From Omphiscola glabra (lineage: Eukaryota > Mollusca > Gastropoda > Lymnaeidae), in contig OZ024798.1 of NCBI GenBank assembly GCA_964017045.1, positions 13,957,724 through 14,021,723 of the forward strand: a stretch of DNA of 64,000 bases. Reading direction: 5' to 3'. Below are positions 10,795-23,178 of the stretch, in pieces. How positions within the stretch are numbered: the stretch's first letter is position 1; every line of letters starts with the position of its first letter. The notes beneath the pieces were generated by a model. That model saw only the letters and a list, made by a program, of their open reading frames with translations, had not been told where the DNA came from and did no database searches. Made by a program: the position numbers and the translations under genes.

Positions 10795-11562
10795 ATATCC
10801 TGTTCATGTTTGGTGGGAAAACTTTTTTTTAATATCCTGTTCATGTTTGGTGGGCAATTTTTTTTTTAATATCCTGTTCATGTTTGGTGGGCAATTTGTT
10901 TTTTAATATCCTGTTCATGTTTGGTGGGCAATTTAATTTGTAATAATCTGTTCATGTTTGGTGGGCAATTTTTTTTTAATATCCTGTTCATGTTTGGTGG
11001 GCAATTTTTTTTTAAATTCAATTTCATGTTTGGTGGGCAATTATTTTTTTTAATATCCTGTTCATGTTTGGTGGCCAATTATTTTTTTTAATATCCTGTT
11101 CATGTTTGGTGGGAAATTTTTTTTTAATATCCTGTTCATGTTTGGTGGGCAATTTTTTTTTTAATATCCTGTTCATGTTTGGTGGGCAATTTGTTTTTTA
11201 ATATCCTGTTCATGTTTGGTGGGCAATTTAATTTGTAATAATCTGTTCATGTTTGGTGGGCAATTTTTTTTTAATATCCTGTTCATGTTTGGTGGGCAAT
11301 TTTTTTTTAAATTCAATTTCATGTTTGGTGGGCAATTATTTTTTTTAATATCCTGTTCATGTTTGGTGGCCAATTATTTTTTTTAATATCCTGTTCATGT
11401 TTGGTGGGAAATTTTTTTTTAATATCCTGTTCATGTTTGGTGGGCAATTTTTTTTTAATATCAATTTCATGTTTGGTGGGCAATTATTTTTTTTAATATC
11501 CTGTTCATGTTTGGTGGCCAATTATTTTTTTTAATATCCTGTTCATGTTTGGTGGGTAATTT
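10795..11562. repeat. 37-bp minisatellite with 295-bp higher-order repeat
   Basis: About 20 copies of a unit of about 37 bp made of a T-tract, TTAATATCCTGTTCATG and TTTGGTGGGCAA. An 8-unit block is repeated at an offset of 295 bases (10878-11078 and 11173-11373 give identical translations), so the array also expanded by block duplication. There are no unique spacers, so it is not CRISPR-like. Confidence 0.95.
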
Positions 11563-12264
11563 TTTTTTATTTTTAATTTAAATATTTTTTTTTATATTCT
11601 TAGAGAAGAAATATGTTAATGTTGAAGCATTAAAAAATATAAAACAGATTTGAGAAAAACGTGAAGAAAGAATGTATTATGCATGATATCCTTCTTTCCC
11701 CCCCCCCCCCTTTTTCAAAAAAGCTATGTAAATACAATTACAAATAATAGGTAGATCTAGACACAAAATGGTAGCTATGCACTCGAATGTCTATACAGAA
11801 AAACCAGAGTGTGTTGAACTGTTTTGGATAAACATATTTACAACAGGTTTAAAATTATATCTATTTGTGTGAAATGTATCGTTATAAATAATAAATTATC
11901 AGACGGTAAAGTAATATCTCTTAAAAAGTAAACTCAAACATATATTTGTTATTCTTCAACATTTGTATTTTGCTTTAGCTTTCAGTACAATTAATCAATT
12001 AAAAAAACCACTTAATTATTTCATTGTTAATTATTTATTTTTTCCTTCAAATCCAAGTCAATAATTCTTTTTTCATGCACTGAAACTTTTAGAAAAGTAA
12101 CGTGTCTTTCATGTTACAACTTAATATTTTCATTGATTCTAATATACTTTTCTGATGTGTGTGTTTATCTGCAAGTTTTAAAGAGTTTAACAGAGATACA
12201 GACTATTAATTATTCTTTATTTAACCCATGAATTGGTGAACCTGGTCAAATTTTCACACGGGCC
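11563..12264. other. AT-rich intergenic DNA
   Basis: No gene recognised. A C11 run lies near 11699-11710. Confidence 0.5.
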
Positions 12265-13690
12265 TGCACACATCAATTCACGCATATCAATTCACCAAAG
12301 TTTTATCGCAATCGGATGAATGGTATAGGAATACATACGATAATTATATATATAATATAAGGGTGGAAAACGAATTAAGGCCCCCGGCCACAAACGGAAT
12401 ATTGTAGAATTGTTTTATTACTTCAGAAACCTACTTATTATATCACAAAATTCACACAAAAAAAGAAACATCTTACTAAAGTCGTATCGCATTCAGATGA
12501 ATCGTATAGGAGCTAATACGGATATTATTTTTTACAAAGCTCATATAAGAAAAAAAACGATTTTGGGGCCAACGGCCAAAAACGGATTATTTATCGGATG
12601 TCGCTATTTGTATTTGATTAAAAATATATCCATCCATGCATTATCTCGGTTTGAAATTTTATTTGTATAGCTCATATAGGAAAAATAGAACATAGTGCCC
12701 CTAGCTCAAAACGGAATATTTTTCAACGGTTGTAATAATTCAAAAAGCTTTGCGGGCGTGGGAAAAACATCTTACTAAAGTTTTATCGCAGTCAGATGAA
12801 TGGCATAGCAGCGCATACCGATATTACTTTTTACAAAGCTCATATTAGAAAAAAAAATATTTTGGGACCAACGGCCGAAAACGGAATATTTTAAAAGTGT
12901 TGTAATGACTCATTAAAATGCGCGAGCTTATGGATAACCACTCAACAAAGTTATGTTGCAATCGCATGAATGGTGTAGGAGCGCATACGGTTTGAAATTT
13001 ATTTATATAGCGCATATAAGAAAAAACGAACATGGGGCCCCTGGCTCAAAACGGAATATTTTAAAACGGTTGTAATAATTTAGAAACCTTTGTGTGCGTG
13101 CTCGCAACAGCTCACCAAAGTTTTAGCATATTCGATAAATGGTGTAGGAGCACAGACGAAAATTTTTTTTTACAAAGCTCATATAAGAAAAAAACGATTT
13201 TGGGACAAACGGCCAAAATCGGAATACTTTTAAACTCATGCATGATGGTATGAACGACCACTCAACAAAGTTGTGTCGCAATCGCATGAATGGTTTAGTA
13301 GCGCATACAGTTTGAAATTATATTTAAATAGCTCATATAATAAAATACGAACATGCGGCCCCTGGCTCAAAACGGAATATATTGAAACAGTTATAATTCT
13401 TCGCAAACCTTTGTGTGCGTGCTCTCAACATCTCACCAAAGATTTAGCGCATTCGGATCAATGGTGTAGGAGCGCAGACGGAAATATTTTTTAGAAAGCT
13501 CGTATAAGACAAAAAAACAAATTAAGGGCCAACGTCAAAAAACTGAAAATTTTATAAGCGTTGTAATGACACAGTTAAATGCCCGGTTAGGTGGCCAACA
13601 ACTAATTAAAGTTTTGGCGCAATCGCATAAATGGTGTGGGGGCGCATATGAGACATACAAACATACAGACATACATTCATTTTTATATAT
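12265..13690 (+). mobile_element. pearl/HINE-like element, 5'-truncated copy
   Basis: Consists of about eight head-to-tail core repeats of about 170 bp (recurring TCACCAAAGTTTTATCGCA, GGTGTAGGAGCGCA, GCTCATATAAGAAAAAA, AAACGGAATATTTTAAAA). It ends with the microsatellite-like CATACAAACATACAGACA and the right end CATTCATTTTTATATATA. The next element begins at once at 13691, so two elements lie head to tail. The left-end block is missing. Confidence 0.75.
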
Positions 13691-16457
13691 ACTAGCGAGT
13701 ACACGGCATGCGTTGCAATGCCACTCATCGAAATAAAGTGTCTGTGTTTTAATAATTTTTTTGTAAGTTCTTCTAATAACCACTTTTTTTAACCGTCTTG
13801 TGCGTATTCGAATTAATTAGAAGGTTTTAAGAAGAGTTAGCAGACCACACGCAGCTGTCCGTGTGGGAAGCATGGATTTTCCAAATTTAGTCCCAAAACA
13901 TATAGCGATTGATCCCCCCATGCAATAGCTATGTTTGAAATTATATTTATATGGCTCATTTATTACATATAAACAAATTTTGGGCACCCGGCCCCAAAAG
14001 TAATATTGTGAAATATTTGTACTAAATCAGAATCCTATTTATTAAGTCACACATACAAAATGAAATGTCACAGTTTATATTTAATGTAATTCCACCCACT
14101 TATGCATTAGCTCTGCTAGACGTTATATTTACATAGCTCATATAAGAAAAAAAAAAGCGGAATATTGTAAAATATTTGCACTTCTTTAGAAACCTAATGC
14201 GGGCCTGCACACAACAACTCACTGATAGTTTATCACATTCAGATGAATAGTATAGGAACTCATACGGAAATTATATTTAAATAGCTCATATTAGAAAGAA
14301 AAACTACTATAGGGCCCCGGTCCAAAACTGGTAATTCTTTGTAAAATGAAATGGGTTTTGATATTCATGGATATACTTATATAAATGTACTTAAGTTGTG
14401 TTAAAGTCATTGATTTTCTTAATTCGTAAAATGAGAATATAGCATCTATTTTTCACAACAGTAATATCATTGGATTTAAAGATATAAAATTGTACACACC
14501 CTATTTCCTAACCCCCATATATGTACCTAAGAAGGCAAATTATTTGTCAAATTCATTTTGAGAAGTATAGTCTGCTGCCATGTGCAAATTAAACTATTGA
14601 ATTACACCTTCCCCCCTCCCCCAAACAGAGTTTTAAAGAATTAATAAAATCATCCACGGGATTGTAATCCACTTACTTAAGCAAAAACAATTTTTTTGCA
14701 TTTCAAATGCTTTGTTCTTATTTAAATGAGTGATAAGTGCATTAGTGGATGCTATTTGGATATGTAGTTTCGCTGCACTGATTGCATTAAACGGCATTTT
14801 TGTATTAAAAGTATATTTAAAGGTTAGGTTGTTGTTTTTTTTCTTATTTATAAATTTCATAAATGTATATTTTTGGAAAGAATAAAAGTAAAAATTTATT
14901 AAACGTTAAAAATAAAAAGCAAAAGTTGTATTTCATTTTTTAAATTGTAGCAATTTAAAAAGCAATCTATTATATTTATTAATTTTACTTTTAGGAAGGG
15001 GGAAATACATTATAAATTTTATTACGCTCGGTTATTAAATCAGATAACTTTTTGCATTGAATAAATAGACAATTTTAGTTCTGGTGTCATTTGCGTTATT
15101 ATTAAGAACAAATTTAATTAGTTTTACTTTTATTACGCAATATTTGGAACGTACTTAAAAAATGCACTAAAATCAACAGATGTTTTGGTTTCCCCGATAA
15201 ATGTGATTACAGTGTAATTCTTTGATCATCATTTGTTTTATTAATTTTCATAACTTTCAACCACATATAAAATGTTTAAAATGGTTCCTTAGTTGTTACT
15301 CCAAATTTATTTGTCATTTATATTATTAATACTTAAAATTTTATTAAAATTAAAGCGAATATATAATATATTTTTTGCATTACCATTGATTCGAGTTCCT
15401 TAAAATAATAGAAGATAACTATGATTGTTTTAAAAAATGGGAACGTATTTAAATCGTATCGGTTCTTTGGAGTTACGGTCAGCATAGATCATTCTTATGT
15501 AATAGATGTATTACTACATCATTGCTATTCAAAATCACAACACATTTACAAAGCTATATCCGATTCTAAAATACGTCACAAAATTCAAGCTTATTTATAA
15601 AAACAACAAAAATACTCTCTACACTAAACATGCAAAAACGTGTTTTTCTCTGCTCTTGCTACGAATTGATGTCTGTTGGCATTTGTTCAAGGGCGGTTGA
15701 GTTGATAGCTCTGTTTGAAATTATTTTGATAAAGTTTGTTAAAGAAAACAAAACGAATTTAAGGACATCGGTCCATGCGAAATATTGTAAAATGTTGTTC
15801 TAATTTAGAAACATTTGCGGGAGCGCGTATATCAATTCACCAAAGTTTTTATCGCAATCGGATGAATGGTATAGGAATGCATACGATAAGTATATAGATA
15901 CTATAAGGGTGGAAAACGAATTAAGGCCCCCGGCCACAAACGGAATATTGTAGAATTGCTGTATTACTTCAGAAACCTACTTATTATATCACAAAATTAA
16001 AAAAAGAGAAACATAAACATATTACAGAAGTTGTATCGCATTCAGATAAATGGTATACGAGCGCATACGGATATTATTTTTTACAAAGCTCATATAAGAA
16101 AAAAAAACGATTTTGGGGCCAACGGTTAAAACGAAATATTTTAAAAGTGTAAAATGCGCGAGCTTATGGAATACAACTCTCCAATGTTTTGTCGCATGCT
16201 TGCAACATTTTACCAAATATTTAGCGCATTCAGACGAATGGTGTAGGAGCGCTGACGGAAATATTTTTTACAAAGCTCGTATAAGAAAAAAAACGAATGA
16301 AGGGCCAATGGCCGAAAACGAAATATTTGAAAAGTTTTTTAATGACGTAGTTAAATGCCCAAGTAGGTGGCCAACAACTCACCAAAGTTTTGTTGCAATC
16401 GCATGACAAACAGACATACAGACATACAGACATACATTCATTTTTATATATATAGAT
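13691..16457 (+). mobile_element. pearl/HINE-like element, long copy with 1.3-kb middle
   Basis: Left end ACTAGCGAGTACACGGCATG; core repeats to about 14340; a middle of about 1.35 kb (14340-15690) without a usable frame; more core repeats; then CAGACATACAGACATACA and the right end CATTCATTTTTATATATATA. The same structure with nearly the same sequence is at 23464-27783, where the second core-repeat block is about three times longer. A 64-codon frame at 15506-15700 recurs at 25308-25502 but looks non-coding. Confidence 0.8.
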
Positions 16458-17230
16458 AGATAATTTTAATTTTGTATATTTATTTAGTTTATTAAAATTA
16501 TTTTTGTAAGAAATAAATCAATTAGTTTTTTTTTAAATTCTTTAAATGTTTTTTAAAATATATTATGTATTTTAAATAAAATTATAAAGTTAATAATATA
16601 TATATATATCTCAAAACGATTAGTTAACCTATAATGATAATGTTCTAAACCCGAAATGTATCTAGTCCATTTAGGAATGGATATTGCGGGATTACATCCC
16701 AAATCGATTCCTACATTCTGGGATACAATTTCAAGCAACAGTTTGTCCCATCTACGTGACGACCATTCCTATCACAACAGAATATTCTACTGCCTAAACT
16801 CTTAATTAATTTCCTAAATCAATTTAACCCTCAATTAAATATTTAGACAATGGGACTTTTCTGCCGAATAACTAAAAGCTGAGAGTTTTAGTTTTATACT
16901 CCCTCTTTAGTGTTGTTTTTTTTTAATAAAATATTCCAACAAATTGTTTTAAATAAAAAAATATATATTACTCTGTGTAACAATTCAACAATCAAAGTAT
17001 GATACTAGTGCTTTCTCTAAATAAAATTTCAACTTCAACCCTGTCATCATTTCATAAAGAACAGAAGAGATGCTAGAGGAAGTGTATTAATTACAGAGCA
17101 TAGTTCATATTGGACTAATAGACATTGATGATTTTCAAATACGATAATTTGGACTAACAGAAACGGATTATTTTTTAATGACATATAGTGCATTAATTGT
17201 TTATTTAGATAAGTATGTGTGAATAATAAA
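16458..17230. other. AT-rich intergenic DNA
   Basis: No gene or repeat recognised apart from short A/T runs. Confidence 0.5.
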
Positions 17231-17239
17231 TTAATCGCT

Positions 17240-18190
17240 TTTTAAAAATTCTTTAATACTGAAACTTGACAAGAGCGTAAGATGCAAATGAATCGGGGAA
17301 ATACAGCAAAGATGGAAATCTCGATATAGTCGATGAACTGCAGCGCAACAAAAATCAGAGGCGTAACGCGAACGACTATGAAATGAAACTGAAGAGTAAT
17401 TTGTATTACCTTGATCAGACATCCATCCATTCTGAAACATATCATGTTCAATGAATATGAAGTTGCTGGGCACAGCAATGGAGCAATATATCAACAGTAC
17501 ATAATAATATATTGAAACTTTTTAATTTTGAAAAGGAAAACCAACGGATGGTATATTCAAGTATTGTTTTCAAAAAGAAACTGTTATTTCGGATTTAGAT
17601 GGTCAGCAAAGAAGCTTATTTCCGTTCTATCTTAAACAGCTTCTGGGTAATCAAATTCCATCCTTAATATGGCAACATACAATGACAAAATCCGATATTA
17701 CAATATCATTTTAACGTTTGCATCTATGGGAGCACAATTCGATAACTTGACTGGAAGTGGTTCATATATGTTTGTAGAGCTCGTAGACAAATGCATAATG
17801 TTATTGGTCACATGAATCCCGCGCAAGGAAAAAAAAACCGTCAAAATGCTCAATTGTGTGTTACAGATTCTTAAATGGCATTGATCGCATCCATGAAATA
17901 AAAAGCTGTAAAGGTATATCCTTCTTAATTTGGATGCTTTGATTCGGCAGAATAATGTATACACGTTCAAGCTTATCACATACTTGGTGCAGAGGAAAAT
18001 GAATAAAAAAAAATACGCATTGGCAAATGTTTAAGTTTATCCTGTTCAAATTATGGCTTTTTTAGACAAGACCGCAAAGATAATAGGAGACGCTGAAATC
18101 GGCCAACGTCTGATGAATTCGCAATGATGTCTCGTGCAGCTGATGGTGGCCCGCCATTTAAAAGATGATTTGCGATGTTACCCCCTGCAG
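17240..18190 (+). pseudogene. decayed Helitron replicase/helicase N-terminal region
   Basis: In shifting plus-strand frames the sequence reads RYYNIILTFASMGAQFDNL, GSGSYMFVEL, NAQLCVTDS, ALIASMK and NRPTSDEFAMM. In order and wording this is the Helitron 'helitron-like N' region as I remember it (IRxYNxxFxFxSMGAxxD, YxFxLxGQ, P.FAQLYIYD, YNxPTxxEVAVIM). Upstream 17260-17420 has the basic segment that precedes it. Many stops and frameshifts show that it is dead. It shows that autonomous Helitrons were active in this genome and could have mobilised the pearl/HINE-like elements nearby. Confidence 0.65.
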
Positions 18191-18845
18191 CTCAGAGCGT
18201 CCACTAATCAATTGCAAAAGTTAATTTGAAATGAATTTCTTCCTATCATCAGACATTGGAGGTTTTAGAAATTGGCTAAATTCTACGTATCATATTTTAT
18301 TTAGACAGACTCAATACAAAAAATAATAATTGTGAGTAAATTATAAGGCGCTTTTCATCAAAGAGTTGCTTTTGAGAAATAATTTGTTTACATGAATACA
18401 AATTCAGTACTTTTTGAATGAATTTTAAAATTGCATTGCACCGCATAAATATCATGGGTGTTTTTCCTAACCTTTGACCTCAATGTCTTTAGCCATTCGG
18501 CCCTGAGCCTAATACAAACTGTTAGTGTGCATGTTTTGTAATAACTTCCTCGCCCCTCATGTACGTTATTTTTAACCTTGTGGTACAATCATTGAGGGAT
18601 ATGCTCCTTTTTATCTTGAAAATTTTTTATGAGGATAGGTTATGGAATAGAAAATGAAACGATTTTTCACTCTCATAATTATGAAGTCAGTGTCGTATAA
18701 TTCCGATTAATGTCCCTTTAATTAATACGCGAATGTTTTAAAAGGAATCGGGTTGGGTGGATGAACTAACCCTAGTTAACTCTGAAATATTCTAGGTTTC
18801 AACAATTGTTTTTTTTTTCCTCTTATTATGTTCCTTTACATTCTA
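18191..18845. other. intergenic DNA without recognised gene
   Basis: Short frames only; nothing recognised. Confidence 0.5.
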
Positions 18846-18960
18846 AGATAAGATAAGATAAGATTCTTTATTGATACAGATAAATAGAACTCTATTATTG
18901 GTTACAGTGTACATACTAATTTTTATCTCTTAAATGAATACCTATTTAAACCAAGACAAA
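18846..18960 (-). mobile_element. 3' tail of a non-LTR retrotransposon or SINE
   Basis: AAGATAAGATAAGATAAGAT followed by TCTTTATTGATAC is the reverse of a (TTATC)n tail behind an ...AATAAAGA end, a common 3' end of mollusc LINE/SINE families. Further body sequence could not be identified. Confidence 0.45.
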
Positions 18961-19429
18961 AAAATTACAATAACAATTTAAACACAAGACAACTAAATTA
19001 AAATTAAAAAATAAATAATGAATCCTTTCGGATTTAAAAAAAAAATTCAATAATATAAAACGATCAAATATAGCATAATGAGGTGGAAAAACATAAAATG
19101 GAAACATTTTGTAATGTTTGAGTTTCACCCATCTTTGAAATTTATTAAAATAATGTTTGATTTTTTATTTTCTTTTTTAAATAGAGAGAACATTTTCTTT
19201 ATTTGAAGTATACATATTATATTATAAAAAAAATATATATATATATATAATTTCAAATATCTTTCATTTAGGTCAGGTTACAAAGGTGATATATAAAATA
19301 TATAAACTGTTCAAAATGATTAATCTATCGGTATTCAAGATATTTCTAAGCTCATAGATAACATTAACAAGCTTCAATTTCCAAAGCTCGATAACTGAAT
19401 TCATCAGAGCTTGTCACGGAAACGTGTCA

Positions 19430-19690
19430 ATCTGCGGCAGCCATATAGTATTACAAGGCGTACGTGGAAGTAGTCGACCGAACGGATAAACATATGGGGG
19501 AAATATTGCGGCTACATCCGCGCGGAGAAGTCTCATTGTGGGCTGATGGCATTTCCGATCAATGTGCCAGTCAAACATCGAACGGCAGCGGCATCGACTG
19601 ACACCCGCACATCAAACAAGGTCTATCGGATCTTCTCCATTTCACTAAGAGATTGTCCCGCAAGTACGCTTTGACAATGCATGGCATAGC
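19430..19690. repeat. diverged duplicate of segment near 6720-6980
   Basis: Partner of the 6.7-kb segment, at a comparable position upstream of copy C (shared GCTGATGGCATTTC, GCATCGACTGACAC, GGATCTTCTCCA). This version is richer in CG and may be closer to the original. Confidence 0.55.
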
Positions 19691-20450
19691 CACTGTGGTC
19701 ACACCAACGTAAATTTGATTTTGAGTGTGTCAAGAAGGCGACGATGTGTAGGAGATGTGGCGTCGGAGGCAATGCAAACTCCTTTGAAACATTACATTGT
19801 TAATGACTCAAGTACGCACATGGTTCCCAATAGAAACCTTTGCATTTGTATCGCAGTGTACGTCCTTGAAAAATGACATATGGGCGCGAGGTCCATATAA
19901 ATATTTAGATCAGTTTTCATTTATAAATTTTCATTATAAATAATTTGGATATAAATCGTCGAAAATTGTATTCTCAATCAGAATGTTCATCATTATTTTC
20001 AATATGAATATGTTCATTGTAATAAAAAAAATTCTGATCTGAACATCTATTAAAATGAAAAATAAAATGTTATCTTATCTTATTTACATAATATGGAGAC
20101 TAACGCCAGTGATATTTTGGGATAATACTGTCCACAAATATGTTTACGCCCCTGAACTGTGTTTTTTTTGGTGTGAATTGGAAAAAAAAACGTTTTTAAA
20201 GAAATCTAAACTTCCAGTTGTCATATTTGTCTAAAATTCATTATCTATTGATGCCGTCTTGAAATACTAATGTCCAAAGGTAATCGATAACTTGATTGAC
20301 CAAGTCCAATAAATTGCTAGGTAATTTTATCAAATCTTTTGAAAATATTCTTTTCACAAGTTTTTTTTTTCAGTTGAAAGAAACGTCTTTCCTATTTGAA
20401 ATGTCATGTTCCCAAAAGCATCGTGTTAGCGCAGCACTAAAAAAAGAAGC
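19691..20450. other. AT-rich upstream region of copy C
   Basis: No gene recognised. A TTATCTTATCTTATT stretch near 20070 may be another retroelement tail. Confidence 0.45.
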
Positions 20451-20454
20451 TTTA

Positions 20455-20545
20455 TTTCAATTAGCATATATCACATGTTTGTTTCTGTCGCTAAGAGATA
20501 AAAGTGCATACGACTTTAGCAAAAGTATTTAAAAGACGGTCCGTT
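20455..20545 (+). promoter_or_regulatory. conserved proximal promoter block of copy C
   Basis: Aligns with 7405-7490 upstream of copy B. Contains TATTTAA at 20526-20532, 233 bases before the start codon. Confidence 0.5.
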
Positions 20546-20758
20546 TTATTTCCAGTAATCCTTTTGAACATTTCGCCTTGGACACATACTTAAGTTTAAA
20601 TTCAATGATTTTGAAGAGAGAAATATAGAATTCACAAAACTAAAAATATTACTATTGCTACAATTATGAATGGTATACAGCTTTGCATCTATACTCTTCA
20701 ATACATGTATGTAGAATTATAAACAGGCGGTAATAATAAAATTGTATTGATCCACATC

Positions 20759-21141
20759 ATGCATTCTGCGAAAATACTCTGGGGTTACTTACATTTTTAT
20801 TTCATCATTTTAAGAGGGAATATTTTGGAAGCACAAACATGTCAGAAGAATAGAGAGTATTTTTTACAGATTATGAAGGACAAAAGGATGTCCATGAAAT
20901 TGCCCGTTTCTGTTTCAAGATTAATATCTTATTCAACTGATAAGAACAGATGTGTTTCTTACTGTTTGAAATACTCGTCTTGTAAAAGTGCAAACTTTAG
21001 AATCTCCACTGGGGAGTGTTCATTGTTTGGAGTAAATAGTTGGGAAAATGAGTTCAACATTGTTTCAGATATTGACAACATCATCGTACAAAAAATGGGA
21101 GAACCTGTAGTAACTCTTGGACAATGGACTTTGGTGTTTAG
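20759..21141 (+). CDS. copy C exon 1: signal peptide and PAN/apple-like module
   Basis: First exon of an intact gene (20759-21141, 22015-22195, 28385-28768; 315 residues). The start is the ATG of MHSAKILWGYL; a hydrophobic core (YLHFYFIILRGNIL) is followed by a likely signal cleavage near EAQT. The Cys pattern CVSYCLKYSSCKSANF and GECSLFGVNSWENE is almost identical to copy B, while the segment between the signal peptide and the first Cys is much more diverged. It ends QWTLVF plus AG, phase 2, before GTTAGT. The gene is secreted by prediction and of unknown role. Confidence 0.8.
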
Positions 21142-21883
21142 GTTAGTTGGATATATATGTATATAAGTATATAATGTTATATTTATATTAATTAGTCTGA
21201 GATCATCACATCATCAACTGATTTTAGTTAAACGTAAGTCATTGTTCGTAAAATACGGTGAAGGAAAATTACTCAAAAACTAATCTCCAATCATATTTTT
21301 ATTTGCAGTAAAATATATAACATTTGAACATTCTATTTAATTAGAATTTTAAAGAATTATCACATAATAGTTACTTTAAAGCGAAGTGTTACTTAAATTG
21401 CACCTCTTTTAAAGTTTACAAATTGTCATAATTCTTTAATAATCTTATGCACATAAAATACACGAAATGTTTCTTTTAATATTAATATAACAAATCGAAT
21501 TATTTCACTATTTCAATCTGATATAATTTTCTCCAAAATTATTAATGTATTAAGTTCTAGATAAACTGATGCGCATATTTACTAAGAGGCAGGGGTGTCA
21601 CTTCAGATTTTTTTCAAGTGGGGGGCAAACACATAATTTGGTCGGCTTGGTAAGCTTTTTATTCCTGGAGAACCCACAGCGCATAGCAATTTAAAGAAAA
21701 CCTTCAAATTCAGGGGAGGGGGGGGGGCAAATGCCCAAACAAAGATTATCTATCTCCTTATTTAAAAAGCAACTTTAAAATTGTTCCCTTTCCCCATATG
21801 TTATACATTTTAATATCAGTAGGTTTAAAACGCAAGGATTGGAAAGGTAAACGTTAAGGGAAAAAATAAACTAGGTTGCTGTA

Positions 21884-21886
<3 letters not shown>

Positions 21887-21919
<33 letters not shown>
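21887..21919. repeat. poly(T) tract of about 33 bases
   Basis: An uninterrupted T run in copy C intron 1, about 95 bases before the exon 2 acceptor. Confidence 0.9.
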
Positions 21920-21920
<1 letters not shown>

Positions 21921-22014
21921 GGAACAATTTTGACAATTTTTAAAGACACAGTTTTGGAATAATTTGTTACTTGAAAAATGAGAAAACCATACTTGAGTTT
22001 GTCTATTCTATCAG

Positions 22015-22195
22015 GGGTCTGGCATACATTAACAAATATGTGTATAACGCCTATAATAACAAGTCACTGAGCCATGACCAGCCTCTAAGTCCCATGTACC
22101 CGATAGGATGTCTGAGACTGGACACGAATATGTCATGTGACCACCACTTCCGCAGCAGTATCCTCAACAAATGGTCAAACCTGTCCATCTCTGAG
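22015..22195 (+). CDS. copy C exon 2
   Basis: A 181-base exon after TATCAG, phase 2 to 0, with SLSHDQPLSPMYPIGCLRLD identical to copy B and CDHHFRSSILNKWSNLSISE at the end. The donor is GAG/GTAAT at 22196. The last 18 bases of this exon plus the donor closely match the unit of the minisatellite that begins immediately downstream. Confidence 0.85.
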
Positions 22196-23178
22196 GTAAT
22201 GTCAACCTGACTATCACTGATGTAATATGAACGTGACTATCACTGAGGTCATTAAACTTGACTATCCTGGTGTAAGATAAACCTGACTATGAGTGAGGTA
22301 CGGTAAACCTATCACTGAGGTTATTAAACTTGACTATCCTGATGTAAGATAAACCTGACTATCACTGCGGTAAGATAAACCTGACTATCCTGAGTTAAAA
22401 CCTGACTATCCTGAGTTAAAACCTGACTGTCCTGAGGTAAGATAAACCTGACTATCCTGAGTTAAAACTTGACTATCCTGAGTTAAAACATGACTATCCT
22501 GAGTTAAAACCTGACTATCCTGAGGTTAGATAAACCTGACTATCACTGAGGTTAGATAAACCTGACTATCACTGAGGTAAGATAAACCTGACTATCCTGA
22601 GTTAAAACCTGACTATCCTGAGTTAAAACCTGATTATCCTGATGTAAGATAAACCTAACTATCACTGAGGTAAGATAAACCTGACTATCCTGAGTTAAAA
22701 CCTGACTATCCTGAGTTAAAACCTGACTGTCCTGAGGTAAGATAAACCTGACTATCCTGAGTTAAAACTTGACTATCCTGAGTTAAAACATGACTATCAT
22801 GAGTTAAAACCTGACTATCACTGAGGCTAGATAAACCTGACTATCACTGAGGTAAGATAAACCTGACTATCCTGAGTTAAAACCTGACTATCCTGAGTTA
22901 AAACCTGATTATCCTGATGTAAGGTAAACCTAACTATCACTGAGGTAAGATAAACCTGACTATCCTGAGTTAAAACCTGACTATCCTGAGTTAAAACCTG
23001 ACTATCCTGAGTTAAAACCTGACTATCCTGAGTTAAAACCTGACTATCCTGATGTAAGATAAACCTAACTATCACTGAGGTAAGATAAACCTGACTATCC
23101 TGAGTTAAAACCTGACTATCCTGAGGTTAGATAAACCTGACTATCCTGAGGTTAGATAAACCTGACTATCACTGAGAT
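22196..23178 (+). repeat. splice-donor-derived minisatellite in copy C intron 2
   Basis: About 40 units of two kinds: about 26 bp (AAACCTGACTATCACTGAG then GTAAGAT) and about 21 bp (AAAACCTGACTATCCTGAGTT). The longer unit reproduces the exon 2 end (AACCTGTCCATCTCTGAG) and its donor. GAGGTAAGAT, a near-consensus 5' splice site, occurs seven times; GATGTAAGAT and GAGGTTAGAT variants add more. The two unit types are arranged in longer repeated blocks. Confidence 0.9.

Noticed and set aside
10795..11562. CRISPR-like regular repeats
   Set aside because: Units follow each other without unique spacers, in a eukaryotic context; it is a minisatellite.
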